A stretch of 64,000 nt of DNA from assembly GCA_037179515.1 (NCBI GenBank), contig JAXCGZ010007569.1, positions 45,001-109,000 on the forward strand, read 5' to 3'. Below the pieces are notes generated by a model. It saw only the letters and a program-made list of their open reading frames with translations. It was not told the DNA's origin and did not search any database. The position numbers were made by a program, and so were the translations under genes. Origin of the DNA: Halocaridina rubra (lineage: Eukaryota; Arthropoda; Malacostraca; Decapoda; Atyidae). Numbering within the stretch: the stretch's first letter is position 1; every line of letters starts with the position of its first letter. Positions 18,388-40,219 of this stretch are shown in pieces.

Positions 18388-18558
18388 TGAATTAATTGGT
18401 AATTTAACAGTTTAGTATCGCGGCCGAATTTCGGCTATTTCCCGCCAATTCTTAACCTAACCTAACCTAACCTAAGAATGATTAGGTTAGGTTAAGAATT
18501 GGCGGCAAATAGCCGATATTCGGCCGCGATACTAAACTGTTAAATTACCAATTAATTA
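18388..18558. repeat. Hairpin (foldback MITE-like) with TTAGG/CCTAA units in its loop-proximal arms
   Basis: The arms of about 75-80 bp are nearly perfect reverse complements: ATTAATTGGTAATTTAACAG...GAATTCTTAACCTAACC on the left and its complement ending AAATTACCAATTAAT on the right. The centre carries four CCTAA units on one side and two to three TTAGG units on the other. TTAGG is the usual arthropod telomere repeat. The unit is too short to be a telomere; it looks like a palindromic MITE or a telomere-repeat scar. Confidence 0.75.
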
Positions 18559-18799
18559 AATTAACCTACCATACCTGCTCTAATATAAATTCCTTGGGAT
18601 TTTCTTTCTAACTGGGGGTATGAAAGTAAACATTTACCAAAAAAAAAATAATAATTATGTAAAGACACACAAATTTATTCCTGGTCTTTACACAATCGTA
18701 AGAATTTCTTGATACCAAAAAAAAAAAAAAAAAAAAATCTTGCAATGTGAGGGAAATTAGATGTCTAAGTGGAAAAGCACATCACTGTGTCAGATTTAG

Positions 18800-19340
18800 C
18801 AACATGATATAATGAACTGAAACGTACTTAACAACGACATTTTAATGAATTGAATTGTGATTGCAATGTTTATAAAACCAGTTATGCACAAAAGTAAATG
18901 AGAAGTGGCGAAAAACACGTATCATACACGTTTTAATGAACTAAAACGTGTTTAACAGATCTATGCAATGAGTTTACAATTTTTTTAAGTTCAAAAGAAG
19001 TAGAATAGCAACTAAAATCGTAGCAGAAATTGCATAACTTTTACTGCACTAATAGATACTTGACTGATCTAAGCAACGATCAAGAAATCAGATGTGTTCG
19101 AAAGTAAAAGAGGACTTAATTGATATGTGAAATGTACTCCCGAATTAGGTGTGTTCAATAGTAGGAGAGATATGGCAAAAACTCAAATCAGGTATTGAAT
19201 AACATTTAAATGAGCTAAGACGTGCTTCAATTTGTGAAATGTGTTCCCGAATGAGGCGTGTTCAAAAAAAAAAAAAAACGGTATATATTGTATAATGTTT
19301 TAAAGAAGTGAAATAAGCTTAGCAGATCTCTTGCTATTTA
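18800..19340. repeat. Diverged tandem repeat, roughly 100-130 bp units
   Basis: Blocks such as TTTTAATGAACTAAAACGTG / TTTAAATGAGCTAAGACGTG followed by TTAACAGATCT, and (GT)GTGTTC(A/G)A(A/T)AGTA, recur along this stretch with considerable divergence. No ORF. Confidence 0.4.
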
Positions 19341-20407
19341 ATACAAAATCAAGTGTACCGAGCTGTAAAAAGAGAACTTACTCTAACCGCATTTAATGTA
19401 ACAAGATGTAACAAACTCCGACATGTAAACAATCCTGACTCATACCTGTGAGAAAGTGAAAGTTACGAAAACCTCTCTCTCTCTCTCTAGTTGTGGCCAT
19501 CCTGCTGGCTTCCAAGACGCGCAGTTATATTTGAAAAAGAAAATGAATAAACAAAAATCAAAAGCGCTGTAATTATACGAAGTTATAAGAATACTTAGTA
19601 CCAAAAGTATTTAGATTTTAGGTCATTAGCATTCAGCAAAGCGGATTCCTTAATAAGACGATACATTGTAACTGACAGCGTGTTTCAACGTAATACATAA
19701 ATATATTCGTATTCAAGTACGATGTTTGATCCAAAAGCATTTTACTGCCGTCTCTAGCAAGATGTTCTATTCGAGACGTAACCCATGACACTGATTATAC
19801 TGTATATTTCCTCTGTGTTGATAAGTAAAACAGAATAATACTGATTGAAACGGATAAAAAAAGATATGAGTTTTATTTCAAACTTGTTTGCTTACGATTT
19901 AAATCGCAGTATATTTGACCTGTGCGTCTCCTGGACTGGCTGCGGCCAGGGCCAGGTGGGTTGGTGCAAAATTCCCCAGACAACAGGATAAAATTTCCCC
20001 AAAAACCTTCAAAAATTCCCCATTACCATAAATTTATTTTACTCAATGGAACAAAGAAACAAAAGTCTTTATAAACAAAGAGACCTGTACAGAGCCCTAT
20101 ATAACAACATGGTTCAACGTAACTGTGAACCAAAGAGCTGGTTTACTCATCGCCTTTTATCACCTTCATTGATATTCCTTTTTTTTTTATTTTAAGTTTT
20201 GCATAAAAAAAATAGGCCAGACGCATAGTCTGTAAAAGCCAATTTAAATTGAACTATTCAAAATTATTTATTTAGACTCACTTATATTTAGCTTTACAAA
20301 TTTCTGTTCAAACTAAATTATGTATACCTGATCCAATTCAAACACGAATCCTTGCCGACAGTGGTTTTCATTTAAAAAATACTGTGAGTTTATCTACTGT
20401 GTCTTAC

Positions 20408-20414
20408 ATATATA

Positions 20415-20496
<82 letters not shown>
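20408..20496. repeat. (AT)n microsatellite
   Basis: AT dinucleotide tract with one TT interruption near 20420. Confidence 0.95.
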
Positions 20497-20498
<2 letters not shown>

Positions 20499-21928
20499 AC
20501 ACTTTTAGAGGCAATGCATAACAAAGTGCTCGCACATAAATCAGTTAAAGACAAATACGAATTAATTCACTGACATAATTAATTACATTCTGCATTATAA
20601 TTGCTCTTTCACCAAATATAAAAGGCCGGCACCTCACACTTGCAAAATAAATTTATTAAAAAAAATCACTAAACCACATCCTCTTACACCAGACTGGATG
20701 TATGGCTGTGTGAGGAATGATCCTATGGACAAGAGACTGGCGTACGCGAATGCGTACTCATACACAGTAACACGATTGGACATATTCTATTCATGTGACG
20801 ACATGATGTTCTCCTTATGCACAATGTAACTGTGTAGGACATATCATCATGTTATGATAGTTATAGAAATATTATATTTCATAGATATTTATTTTGGTGA
20901 ATGTGATCTAAATATATGTAATTTTATTTCAAAAGCAAAACATTTTCCTTTTTTTTTGATCAAAATTCCCCATTTCCCCAACATTAACCCAAATTCTCTA
21001 AATCTAGGGAAAATTCCCCTTGATTGGCAACAGTGGCGCCCACTAGTCGAGTCACAAATCCCCCTCTCTCAATCCAATCCCAATTATTCAATCGCAAATC
21101 CATTTTATTTTACAATCTCTCATCTCTGTCCTTCATACTCTTAAAATTAGTGTATAGACCTATAATTAATATTTACAATATAGATATATGTAGGCCTAGG
21201 GCTTAAATCTAGCCTAAGATTAAAACAGTCGATTGAATGTAAACAAAAAAAAAACAAAAAACAAAGCTCACTTCCTAACCATTATAACCTTATCAGTTCA
21301 GCTTCAGTATGCACAATGCCCTAATCGAGAATGCTTATATAAAATATTTTCTACGAATTTTTTGGAGTATTGATGTCATTAGTCACTTCCACAGAATCAT
21401 ATACCACTTGTCGCCATGTTGATGGAAAATAGGTGAATTTTATACCTGAAATAGTTGAGCAATGAGTCAACAACTCATTTTAGTTGAAGAACTTGTGAGA
21501 CACGATGAAAAGGCTCAGTCCCCCATTCTCCAGTCAAGCAACATTTGAGAGGTGGTCGAGACACACGCTGAAGACAATCTTTCCCTCAAATTCTATCCTA
21601 CGAATACTCGTAAAAACTCACTTTGTATGGTTATCCAGTAACGTAATGGAGGCGTGGAGATCCTTATGGTACTCTTAAAAACAAATATATCTTGTTATTT
21701 AATCTCACAGTAGCTAAATTCCGATCTAAGTTTTGTAAACAATCCGTATGGGTTAGAAACCATCACCGCTATCAGTGACTAACATTTTCTTCTACATCTG
21801 CTTGTTATGATATCAAAGAAAACGCGGTTTTTTCGTAATGCTTTTGGTGGTACAGTATTTTTCAATTAATATCGTGCTTTTAGGCTTGATATTACTAAAC
21901 CGTGTTCTGTTTGTGATTAGAAATAGTT

Positions 21929-22254
21929 ATCAAATAATGTGCTTTTGCTGCTGTGTGCATCTGTGTTGTGATATGGAGGAAGGAGTGATGTTTGCTTTAG
22001 TGATAGCAACTTATCTGCGTCAGATGGTTGCATCACGTTTAGCAAACAAATTCTCTCGTGTGTATATATATGAAGTTATATATGGGTTATGTTATCAATA
22101 TTAAACAAATTATGTGCTGCTGCTGTTTATGTGTACTGTGATGTAGAAAAAAATAAATATTTGTTTGATGTAGAAGAAGAAGTGCTGTTTGTTTGACTTA
22201 GTGATAGCAGTTTATTTGAATCTGATGGTTGCACCGCCACCACGTTGGGCAAAG

Positions 22255-22262
<8 letters not shown>
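21929..22262. repeat. Tandem duplication, about 175 bp, two diverged copies
   Basis: 21929-22080 and 22104-22262 share CAAAT(A/T)ATGTGCT, GAAG(A/G)AGTG(A/C)TGTTTG, TAGTGATAGCA and TGATGGTTGCA(C/T)C blocks in the same order. The ORF 21838-22104 covers only the first copy and has no recognisable domain, so I do not call a gene. A (CT)n tract follows at 22258-22308. Confidence 0.6.
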
Positions 22263-22313
<51 letters not shown>

Positions 22314-22860
22314 AATATATGCTCCATTCTTAAAATAATTTATGGATTTTATTCTGCATGATTAATTTAAACTCAAGTTATAGCTAACAAAATTCGGCAG
22401 TCTATGTCATTCATCCGCATATTAGGAGTGGAATTTTAATAAGCGGTCTGCCAATCCAGGTTAGATTATGTTAGAGTGCAATAGAGATGGTATAGTTCGC
22501 CCCATTTTATAACTGCACCGTATGAATACTGTCTAATCAATGCATTTTTTTACCATACTGTTCTTTTTCACTGTGGCTAACAGAATTAACATTTCTAAGT
22601 TCTCTAATACAACCTAAAGCTTGCCTTTCGGGGAGAGACGAAAAGTTTAATCCAAACTTAATATATGTAAGTAGTGTTACTTTGTTCCTAAGTCATGACA
22701 TGGAATCATACAAGTGATAATAACTTCAAAAGAAATATGGAAGCAAAGGTTTACCTTAGCGTTTTTGCTTATAATTAGCGTATCATCTTTAATGGTAATG
22801 TGAATATAATTAGGATTGTGTGCATTGTGGTACTCCTTTACGTATTTTTTTTAGTCGTGC

Positions 22861-22977
<117 letters not shown>

Positions 22978-22995
22978 CTTTGCAGTTGTGTAGGG

Positions 22996-25273
<2,278 letters not shown>

Positions 25274-26405
25274 TTCATGTTGTGTAATGTAATGTGTGTA
25301 TGTTTTACTTGTAATCATATAAACTTTTGTCTAAATACCAAATACTTTGTTGAAATATAACTTATTATAAGGAAATATCTAAAATAATTTACAAAATTAT
25401 TTATAATTTACAGAAAAGTATGATCACAAGGCTGCCTTCTATAAAATCCTAGAAATACATGTTTTTGGTTGTGGCTTCATGTGTATGTATTTAATGTTTA
25501 CCAATTATATTATAAATTCTATCAATCATATTTTTTTGTTTTCTTTACTATGTATATCATTAAAGAGAAAAGTCAAGTATTTTGCTAATGAAATTTTTTA
25601 TGGTTGATTATTGTATAAATGTCAATCCTATATTTAATATCCTCCATTATCGTCAAGGATATGCTGTCCTCAACAATCTTAAAAGTATGTGTCTCATATA
25701 TAACTGCCAAATCATGTGCTGGAGAGAGTGAATACTTTAACAAAGCAGACTTGCCTTAGGTATGTAACTGGTATGTGGCAAATGGAATAATGGAAATTAC
25801 AAATACTATTGCATATTTCTGTATTGGTAAACACTGGTGCAGTATGTGGTAACTACTATTTTCTATGCAGAGCGTTCCTGATGTACGTTTTCAAATATTA
25901 TTAGAAATTCAGTATATAGTGAATGTAATGCGTACAATATACAGATTTTTTTTTTTTTTATGAGTGTGATACCGGGACAGGCAAGAAAGTTGCCCTCATC
26001 AGGCCCAGGCACGAAAAAAAACATTAAGACAAAGAAATAGTAGAAGGTTTAGGACAAGACAGAAATAATGGAATGATACAAAATAGGAAAAGGACAGGCT
26101 GATAGAATAGTTGGAGTACTGAGGACCTAACACATATTAATACTTCAGCAGGTCTTTGATAAGGATCCGAAAGGTGATATTAACAAAACTGTCACCCTTT
26201 CACTAAGAGGGTAATTGTAAGCTATTAAGATGAATCCCTTCAAAAATTTGATTAACTTCTTATCACTTTTATGTAAGTTTCCAGGTCTTTCATCTTCAGT
26301 ATGGTAAAAACAAAGCACTGAATATTATACAGCTAAAGAGACTGCGTTATAAGTTCTGAATTGGAGCTTGGTGATGACAAAGTGTCGCAATCATTTGCAG
26401 AGGAT
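25274..26405. other. 3' UTR and intergenic DNA between converging genes
   Basis: This holds the 3' end of the plus-strand DUF4804-like gene and the 3' end of the minus-strand GPCR. At 25950-26165 there is a diverged copy of a dispersed repeat (family D) recognised by TGCCCTCATCAGGCCCAGGC and an adjacent poly-T/poly-A. Otherwise no feature is seen. Confidence 0.5.
25950..26165 (-). repeat. Dispersed repeat family D, diverged copy
   Basis: It shares the conserved block around CATCAGGCCCAGGCACGAA with copies at 31545-31845, 40095-40190 and 57985-58275; orientation is inferred from that block. The rest is diverged. Probably a SINE or other short retroelement; I cannot place the family. Confidence 0.55.
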
Positions 26406-32981
<6,576 letters not shown>

Positions 32982-33768
32982 CACTAATAGTTGTATTGAC
33001 GAGCAGTTGTCACATTAATTATAATCAAGGAGATATTATATCATAATATAATACCGGGTATGTTTATTATTCATAATTCTTTACAGTACTTGCATCTGAT
33101 CCCTATATGCGACACTTTGGATTTGTTCAAAATTAGATAGTGGAATCTGTTTCTTAATAATCATTATCGACTTCGGCTCAGCTGTACGTATGTCTTTCCA
33201 GTGTGAGAGTTCACTGCATTGTAGTTAGAACTTGTGGCTGGACTTGCTGACGGAAAGGGTTCTAAAATCAAAGTAGTGTTTATCAGAAAAGCATGAGATT
33301 TTGCGATGTGTGTTCATATGTAAACACTGGTGAGACCTTCCGCTGTATACCTTCTTTTATGTTTCTTAGACATATCGATTCAGCGTAGCACTTCCATATT
33401 GCGTAGCTTAGTGTGTCAGTTGTATTAATGGGTATATAGGAACGTGGATTAACTGCAGAGAGGGTCAAGCTGTGCATGGAACGTATCTCCGTGATGAACC
33501 TCTTTAATGTAACCTTTATTCACATCCCACATAAATGTCAAAAGATGTTACGCGCAACGCAGTTTGGGAGAGGATGTGTCTTTGTGATAAACATTGACGA
33601 ACTGGCAGGAAATGAAAATTTTTATTTTCTTTACTCATACAGCAAATTAGGTTACACGTGCATATCACTCTTCGGGTTTCTAGAACATATGGTTTATAAA
33701 ATAGAATAGTTTCACAATGTTTTTTCTTCAAAATTGGAAACCACTAACCTAACAGATAAGTCTACTAC

Positions 33769-33889
<121 letters not shown>

Positions 33890-34376
33890 ATGTCCTACTA
33901 GAAACTCATAGTAACCAACTCCATAGTACAAATGAGGACACCTCAAGATTCTAACCCTAATATCCAACCATTTGTCGGAGAGAGCTAATTTTTATAAACT
34001 TAATCTTGGATTTGAATTTTTTTTTTTTTACTGCGGGAAATAATAAACCAGTATCTTCTCAAGTTTTTAAGACAAAAAAAGGCAAATTCAAATACTAATA
34101 TGCTACATGTATATGTCTCGTATAAAGCTTTTCGTAATGTACTTCGTATATAATTTTAAGATGCAAAACGTATATTTTGAAACGAAGTGAATACTAACAG
34201 CAAAAACAGTTTGTATGTGTGGCATGATTGCTGTATTTTTTTAAGAGAGAACGCTATATAATTTTATATTTAATTATTTTTGTATTAAAAATTTTAATGA
34301 CATAGCTTCTCTTTACGTCCTTATTTTTTTTCTTAAGCAGTATTCATAATATTTTTATTGGTTAATAAATTAATGA

Positions 34377-34377
<1 letters not shown>

Positions 34378-34470
<93 letters not shown>

Positions 34471-34520
34471 GCGCCTCTATTCTTGAACCATTATTTACAA
34501 TATTAAATGTGTTTTTTTTT

Positions 34521-34560
<40 letters not shown>

Positions 34561-34735
34561 AAGCTACAGAGGACATAATCCACATTTAGTTTTGCTAAAT
34601 GTCACTAATATGCATAGGTGGACAAGCTTTCGAAATCCTCACTTCCATCATTTGCCGCATATGCTAATGAATAACATTTTCTTTACTAAATCAGACTAAT
34701 TCTATAATTCAGTGGAACATTTTTGTTGCGTGAAA

Positions 34736-34815
<80 letters not shown>
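34378..34815. repeat. (AT)n, (GA)n and (AT)n cluster
   Basis: (AT)n 34378-34467, (GA)n 34525-34558, and (AT)n 34742-34815. The last tract joins the second SINE A array. Confidence 0.95.
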
Positions 34816-34821
<6 letters not shown>

Positions 34822-34829
34822 TTATTTTT

Positions 34830-35908
34830 TACCCCGACCGGGACTTGAACCTAGGACTTATAATTATTAAGTCAAGACGCTACCAACTACACCTCAGAAG
34901 GTTAAAAGGAATCCAACCTTATAGCTTATATCTGCTATACTTAGGAATGAACGCATTCTATCTGAATGCCACTATGTTCATATTACAGATTCCCCAACCT
35001 CACTCGTGGCTTCATTTTTGCACTTAATTCAATTCCCAATCTCATTCGGGCCATACAATAACCAAATAAGCACATTACATATTTGATTATTGTATGGCCC
35101 GAATGAGATTGGGAATTGAATTAAATGCAAAAATGAAGCCACGAGTGAGGTTGGGGAATCTGTAATATGAACATAGTGGCATTCAGATAGAATGCGTTCA
35201 TTCCTAAGTATAGCAGATATAAGCTATAAGGCTGGATTCCTATTAACCTTCTGTGGTGTAGTTGGTAGCGCCTTAACTTAGTAATTATAAGTCCTAGGTT
35301 AATGTCCCGGTCGGGGTAAAAAATTATTCATGTTTTCACATATGTAATGTGCTTATTTGGATATTGTATGGCCCGAGTGAGATTGGGAATTGAATTAAAT
35401 GCAAAATGAAGCCACGATTGAGGTTGGGGAATCTGTAATATGAACATAGTGGCATTCAGATAGAATGGGTTCTTTCCTAAGTATAGCAGATATAAGCTAT
35501 AAGGTTGGATTCCTTTTAACCTGATGTGGTGTAGTTAGTAGCGCCTTAACTTAGTAATTATAAGTCCTAAGTTCAAGTCCCGGTCGGGGTAAAAAATTAT
35601 TCAGGTTTTCACATATGCAATTTTCATATTTGGTTATTGTATGGCCCGAATGAGATCGGGAATTGAATTAATTGAGAAAATGAAGCCACGAGTGAGGTTG
35701 GGGAATCTGTAATATGAACACAGTGGCATTCAGATAGAATGCGTTCATTCCTAAGTATAGCAGATATAAGCTATAAGGCTGGATTTCTTTTAACCTTCTG
35801 TGGTGTAGTTGATAGCGCCTTGACTTAGTAATTATAAGTCCTAGGTTCAAGTCCCGGTCGGGGTAAAAAAAAATGATTCATGTTTTCAAATATGTAATGT
35901 GCTTATTT

Positions 35909-35910
<2 letters not shown>
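34830..35910. repeat. Second tandem SINE A array with an inverted first unit
   Basis: The first unit (34830-35080) has its tRNA-like head on the minus strand. After a switch at about 35085, three units follow with heads on the plus strand (B boxes near 35310, 35578 and 35848; spacing about 268 bp). The second unit's B box is degenerate (GGTTAATGTCCC). The last unit stops at GTGCTTATTTGG, where (AT)n begins. Same family as 9867-10802. Confidence 0.82.
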
Positions 35911-35993
<83 letters not shown>

Positions 35994-36176
35994 GTTTTAC
36001 GTCACGGACTCCCTTTTCTACCAAGGGCTAGGACGATTGCCTTCTTGCGAAGGACTTGTTTTGGCAGATGTAATCCTTACCCTGAGTGCAAGCCCTTGCT
36101 AACCTCAGACCGTGACGGGGCGCGAACCCTCGACCTGACGCTTCAGAGTCGCGGACGCTGCCGCTTGAGCCACCGT

Positions 36177-36241
<65 letters not shown>
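35911..36241. repeat. (AT)n - SINE B - (AT)n block
   Basis: AT 35911-35990 and AT 36179-36241 flank a complete SINE B copy. No unique DNA separates the parts. Confidence 0.93.
35991..36179 (-). repeat. SINE family B (tRNA-derived), full copy
   Basis: Read on the minus strand, the head has an A-box-like GTGGCTCAAGCGGCAGCGTC and a B-box-like GGTCGAGGGTTCGCGCCCC, then a body with AAGCCCTTGCACTCAGGG and the end GACGTAAAACCGG. The anticodon region contains CGACTCTGAAG, which resembles a Gln-type loop, but the fold is not a working tRNA. Other copies are at 37683-37869, 37980-38025, 52826-53016 and the half copy at 11406. Confidence 0.8.
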
Positions 36242-38190
<1,949 letters not shown>

Positions 38191-38420
38191 CATTTAAGTT
38201 TTCTCTAGTTGCAGTATGTTAATCACTAATATTTTTATTTTTTTCAAAGCAGTGCAATGGATTTTCCAAAAAGTTTTATTGTACATAATTACGAGCATGG
38301 CATGTAAAAATGTCTTAACATGATTATAAATGGTATTTTAAATATATTTGTCATGACATACTTTTTCTTAACTTCTTTAGTCATAACCTTCAATTTATCC
38401 GCAACAATATCTATGTAAAA

Positions 38421-38678
38421 CTTGGGTTCCCAAACTGGGGTTCGCATACCCTTAGGGGGCATACATGAAGGAATTTGCATGGGTTACCCAGCTTAGAACG
38501 ATATATTTTATTATTTCATTTATATTATCGAATTCATTTTTTTATAAATGGATCTAGGTTGTTTTACAAAAGTGAATAACATTATTAATTTCCCTTCTGC
38601 TATTGTAAATGACAAGGGGTACGTGGTTGGTGATTTATAACTTAAAAGGGGTATATGATTGACTAAAGATTGGGAAAC
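38421..38678. mobile_element. hAT-like MITE with 8-bp target duplication
   Basis: The left end CTTGGGTTCCCAAACTGGGG and right end GATTGGGAAAC are imperfect inverted repeats of the hAT type. Flanks are ATGTAAAA (38413-38420) and ATGTAAAG (38679-38686), an 8-bp duplication with one change, as expected for hAT (family knowledge). It is non-coding, 258 bp. Confidence 0.6.
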
Positions 38679-38834
38679 ATGTAAAGCTGCAAATTTTATG
38701 ATTAATACATATAATATATATAATTCATTTTTACATTTAGACTTCAAAAATCTATTTTTTTTCTCTTATTTCATAATTTTTTGAAGCTTTCACTTTGTGC
38801 TTATGCCAGTAGACATCTTGTTCTACAGCATAAA

Positions 38835-39064
38835 GGCCCGATTTCTTAAACAGTGTAAGCCTAGGATACCATATTGTTTGTTAGCTAGACACACACAAAT
38901 GGATTTCATAAACTCATCTGACGCGGTTCTGTGTATGGCTAGGATCCCGTACGGGATCCTAGCCATACACAGAGCCGCATCAGATGAGTTTATGAAATCC
39001 ATTTGTGTGTCTAGCTAACTTACAAAACGGTATTCTAGGTTTACACTGTTTAAGAAATCGGGCC
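38835..39064. mobile_element. Near-perfect palindromic MITE, about 230 bp
   Basis: Two arms of about 115 bp meet at GGATCCCGTACGGGATCC (38942-38959) and end in GGCCCGATTTCTTAAACAGT. Only a handful of mismatches or small indels separate the arms. Flanks show AAA on both sides (38832-38834 and 39065-39067), suggesting a 3-bp duplication. The GGCC-type terminus suggests PIF/Harbinger, but the class is an inference. The transcript would form a long hairpin. Confidence 0.75.
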
Positions 39065-39224
39065 AAAGTGAACACTGATTTAAATCTGTGATTCGGATTT
39101 TAATGTCATTTTTTTTTTATTGTATACCAGGTTTCATTTTACATGTGCTGATTATTTTCGTTCAAATATTTCGTTTTTATTTATCATAAGTATGCAAACA
39201 AGAATAAAATAATTATTATTGCGT

Positions 39225-39430
39225 GGCCGGGTGGTAGACCAAGGGAATTGGATTAGTCTGGTCGTCATTTCGAGCCCCGCCACGGCCAGAGGTTAGACTG
39301 GGCATTCACCAGGGGTAACGGTCGCACACTGCCAAAACCAGAGTCCTACGAAAGGAAGCACAGTCATATCCCTTACTAAGAAAAGGTAGTCCGTAAAGTA
39401 AACCCGAATTATTATTATTATTATTATTAT
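39225..39430 (+). repeat. tRNA-derived SINE, family C, with (ATT)n tail
   Basis: Starts GCGTGGCCGGGTGGTAGACC (A-box-like), then TTTCGAGCCCCGCCACGGCC (B-box-like), a body of about 110 bp, and an (ATT)n tail at 39408-39433. Single copy in this window. Confidence 0.6.
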
Positions 39431-39448
39431 TATTTAATTATTATTATT

Positions 39449-39605
39449 GGGCACCGCAGTAGTTCATTGGTTAGAGCACTCGACTCGGGAGGAGATAAGC
39501 TTGTGTCCGAGTCGACCGCGAAGTGTTAGGAAGGGTATCCAACCTTACTTCGCCAGCTCCAACCTGTGTCCACCCCCCTTTGAATGAGGATTAATAATAA
39601 TATAG
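39449..39605 (+). repeat. tRNA-derived SINE-like repeat, family D2
   Basis: GTAGTTCATTGGTTAGAGCA resembles an A box and TGTGTCCGAGTCGACC a B box. A short body ends in TAATAATA. It sits 16 bp after the tail of the previous SINE in the same orientation. Confidence 0.5.
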
Positions 39606-39957
39606 AACGGCAGAACAAAATATTATTATGGTTATTAATACTATTATTATTGTTGTTGTTGTTGTTGTTTTAGTAGTCTGTCCATTTTCTCCCGAGAGGT
39701 ATCGAGTTATCGACCCAAATAAATATTATCAATTTATGACGAGAGTTATCTTAATCCAGTTGCATGAATCGCACCTTTATAGTTGGCATATCTAGGTAAT
39801 GACTCATTCTTGTAACAGAATTTAAACATAGATCTGTCAGTTCGAGATTATGAATATTCAGTTTTTTTTATCACAGGAACCGCGTTCCTATATTTCGGTT
39901 AGTAAGGGCTGGATGTAGAACCACCTCCAACTTTTTCTTCACCTTCATCTTATTCAT

Positions 39958-39958
<1 letters not shown>

Positions 39959-40007
<49 letters not shown>

Positions 40008-40190
40008 CACCGACTGATAAAGGGAATTGCGTGCATTTACCTAAGTTATATGGTATAAGTGTTTAGTTTATGTATGTTCCTCTCCATCTTTATTTCTAAT
40101 GACTGTTTTCTTCGTGCCCAGGCCCGATGAGGGCAGTTTTATTTCTATTTTTTTATGCCTATCCCAGTGCCACGATTATAAAAAAAAAAA
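39959..40190. repeat. Poly-T tract and fragment of dispersed repeat D
   Basis: A 46-base T run at 39959-40004, then at 40095-40190 the family D block TTCGTGCCCAGGCCCGATGA with its poly-T end. Confidence 0.75.
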
Positions 40191-40219
40191 AACTTTCTGT
40201 ACAATGAAGAAAGAGTTTA

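Noticed and set aside
18420..18500. Telomere or chromosome end
   Set aside because: Only about four CCTAA and two to three TTAGG units, inside a hairpin in the middle of unique DNA.
19940..21060. Possible element bounded by AAAATTCCCC blocks at 19968-20030 and 20945-21025
   Set aside because: The blocks are similar and T/A-C rich, but I could not find convincing inverted ends or target duplications.
21838..22104. Hydrophobic 88-codon ORF
   Set aside because: It overlaps a diverged tandem duplication whose second copy does not keep the frame; no domain or splice context.
33283..33709. Opposite-strand ORFs of 64 and 77 codons upstream of the GPCR
   Set aside because: No homology seen and no hydrophobic N-terminal pattern; the GPCR first exon is explained by 32885-32981.
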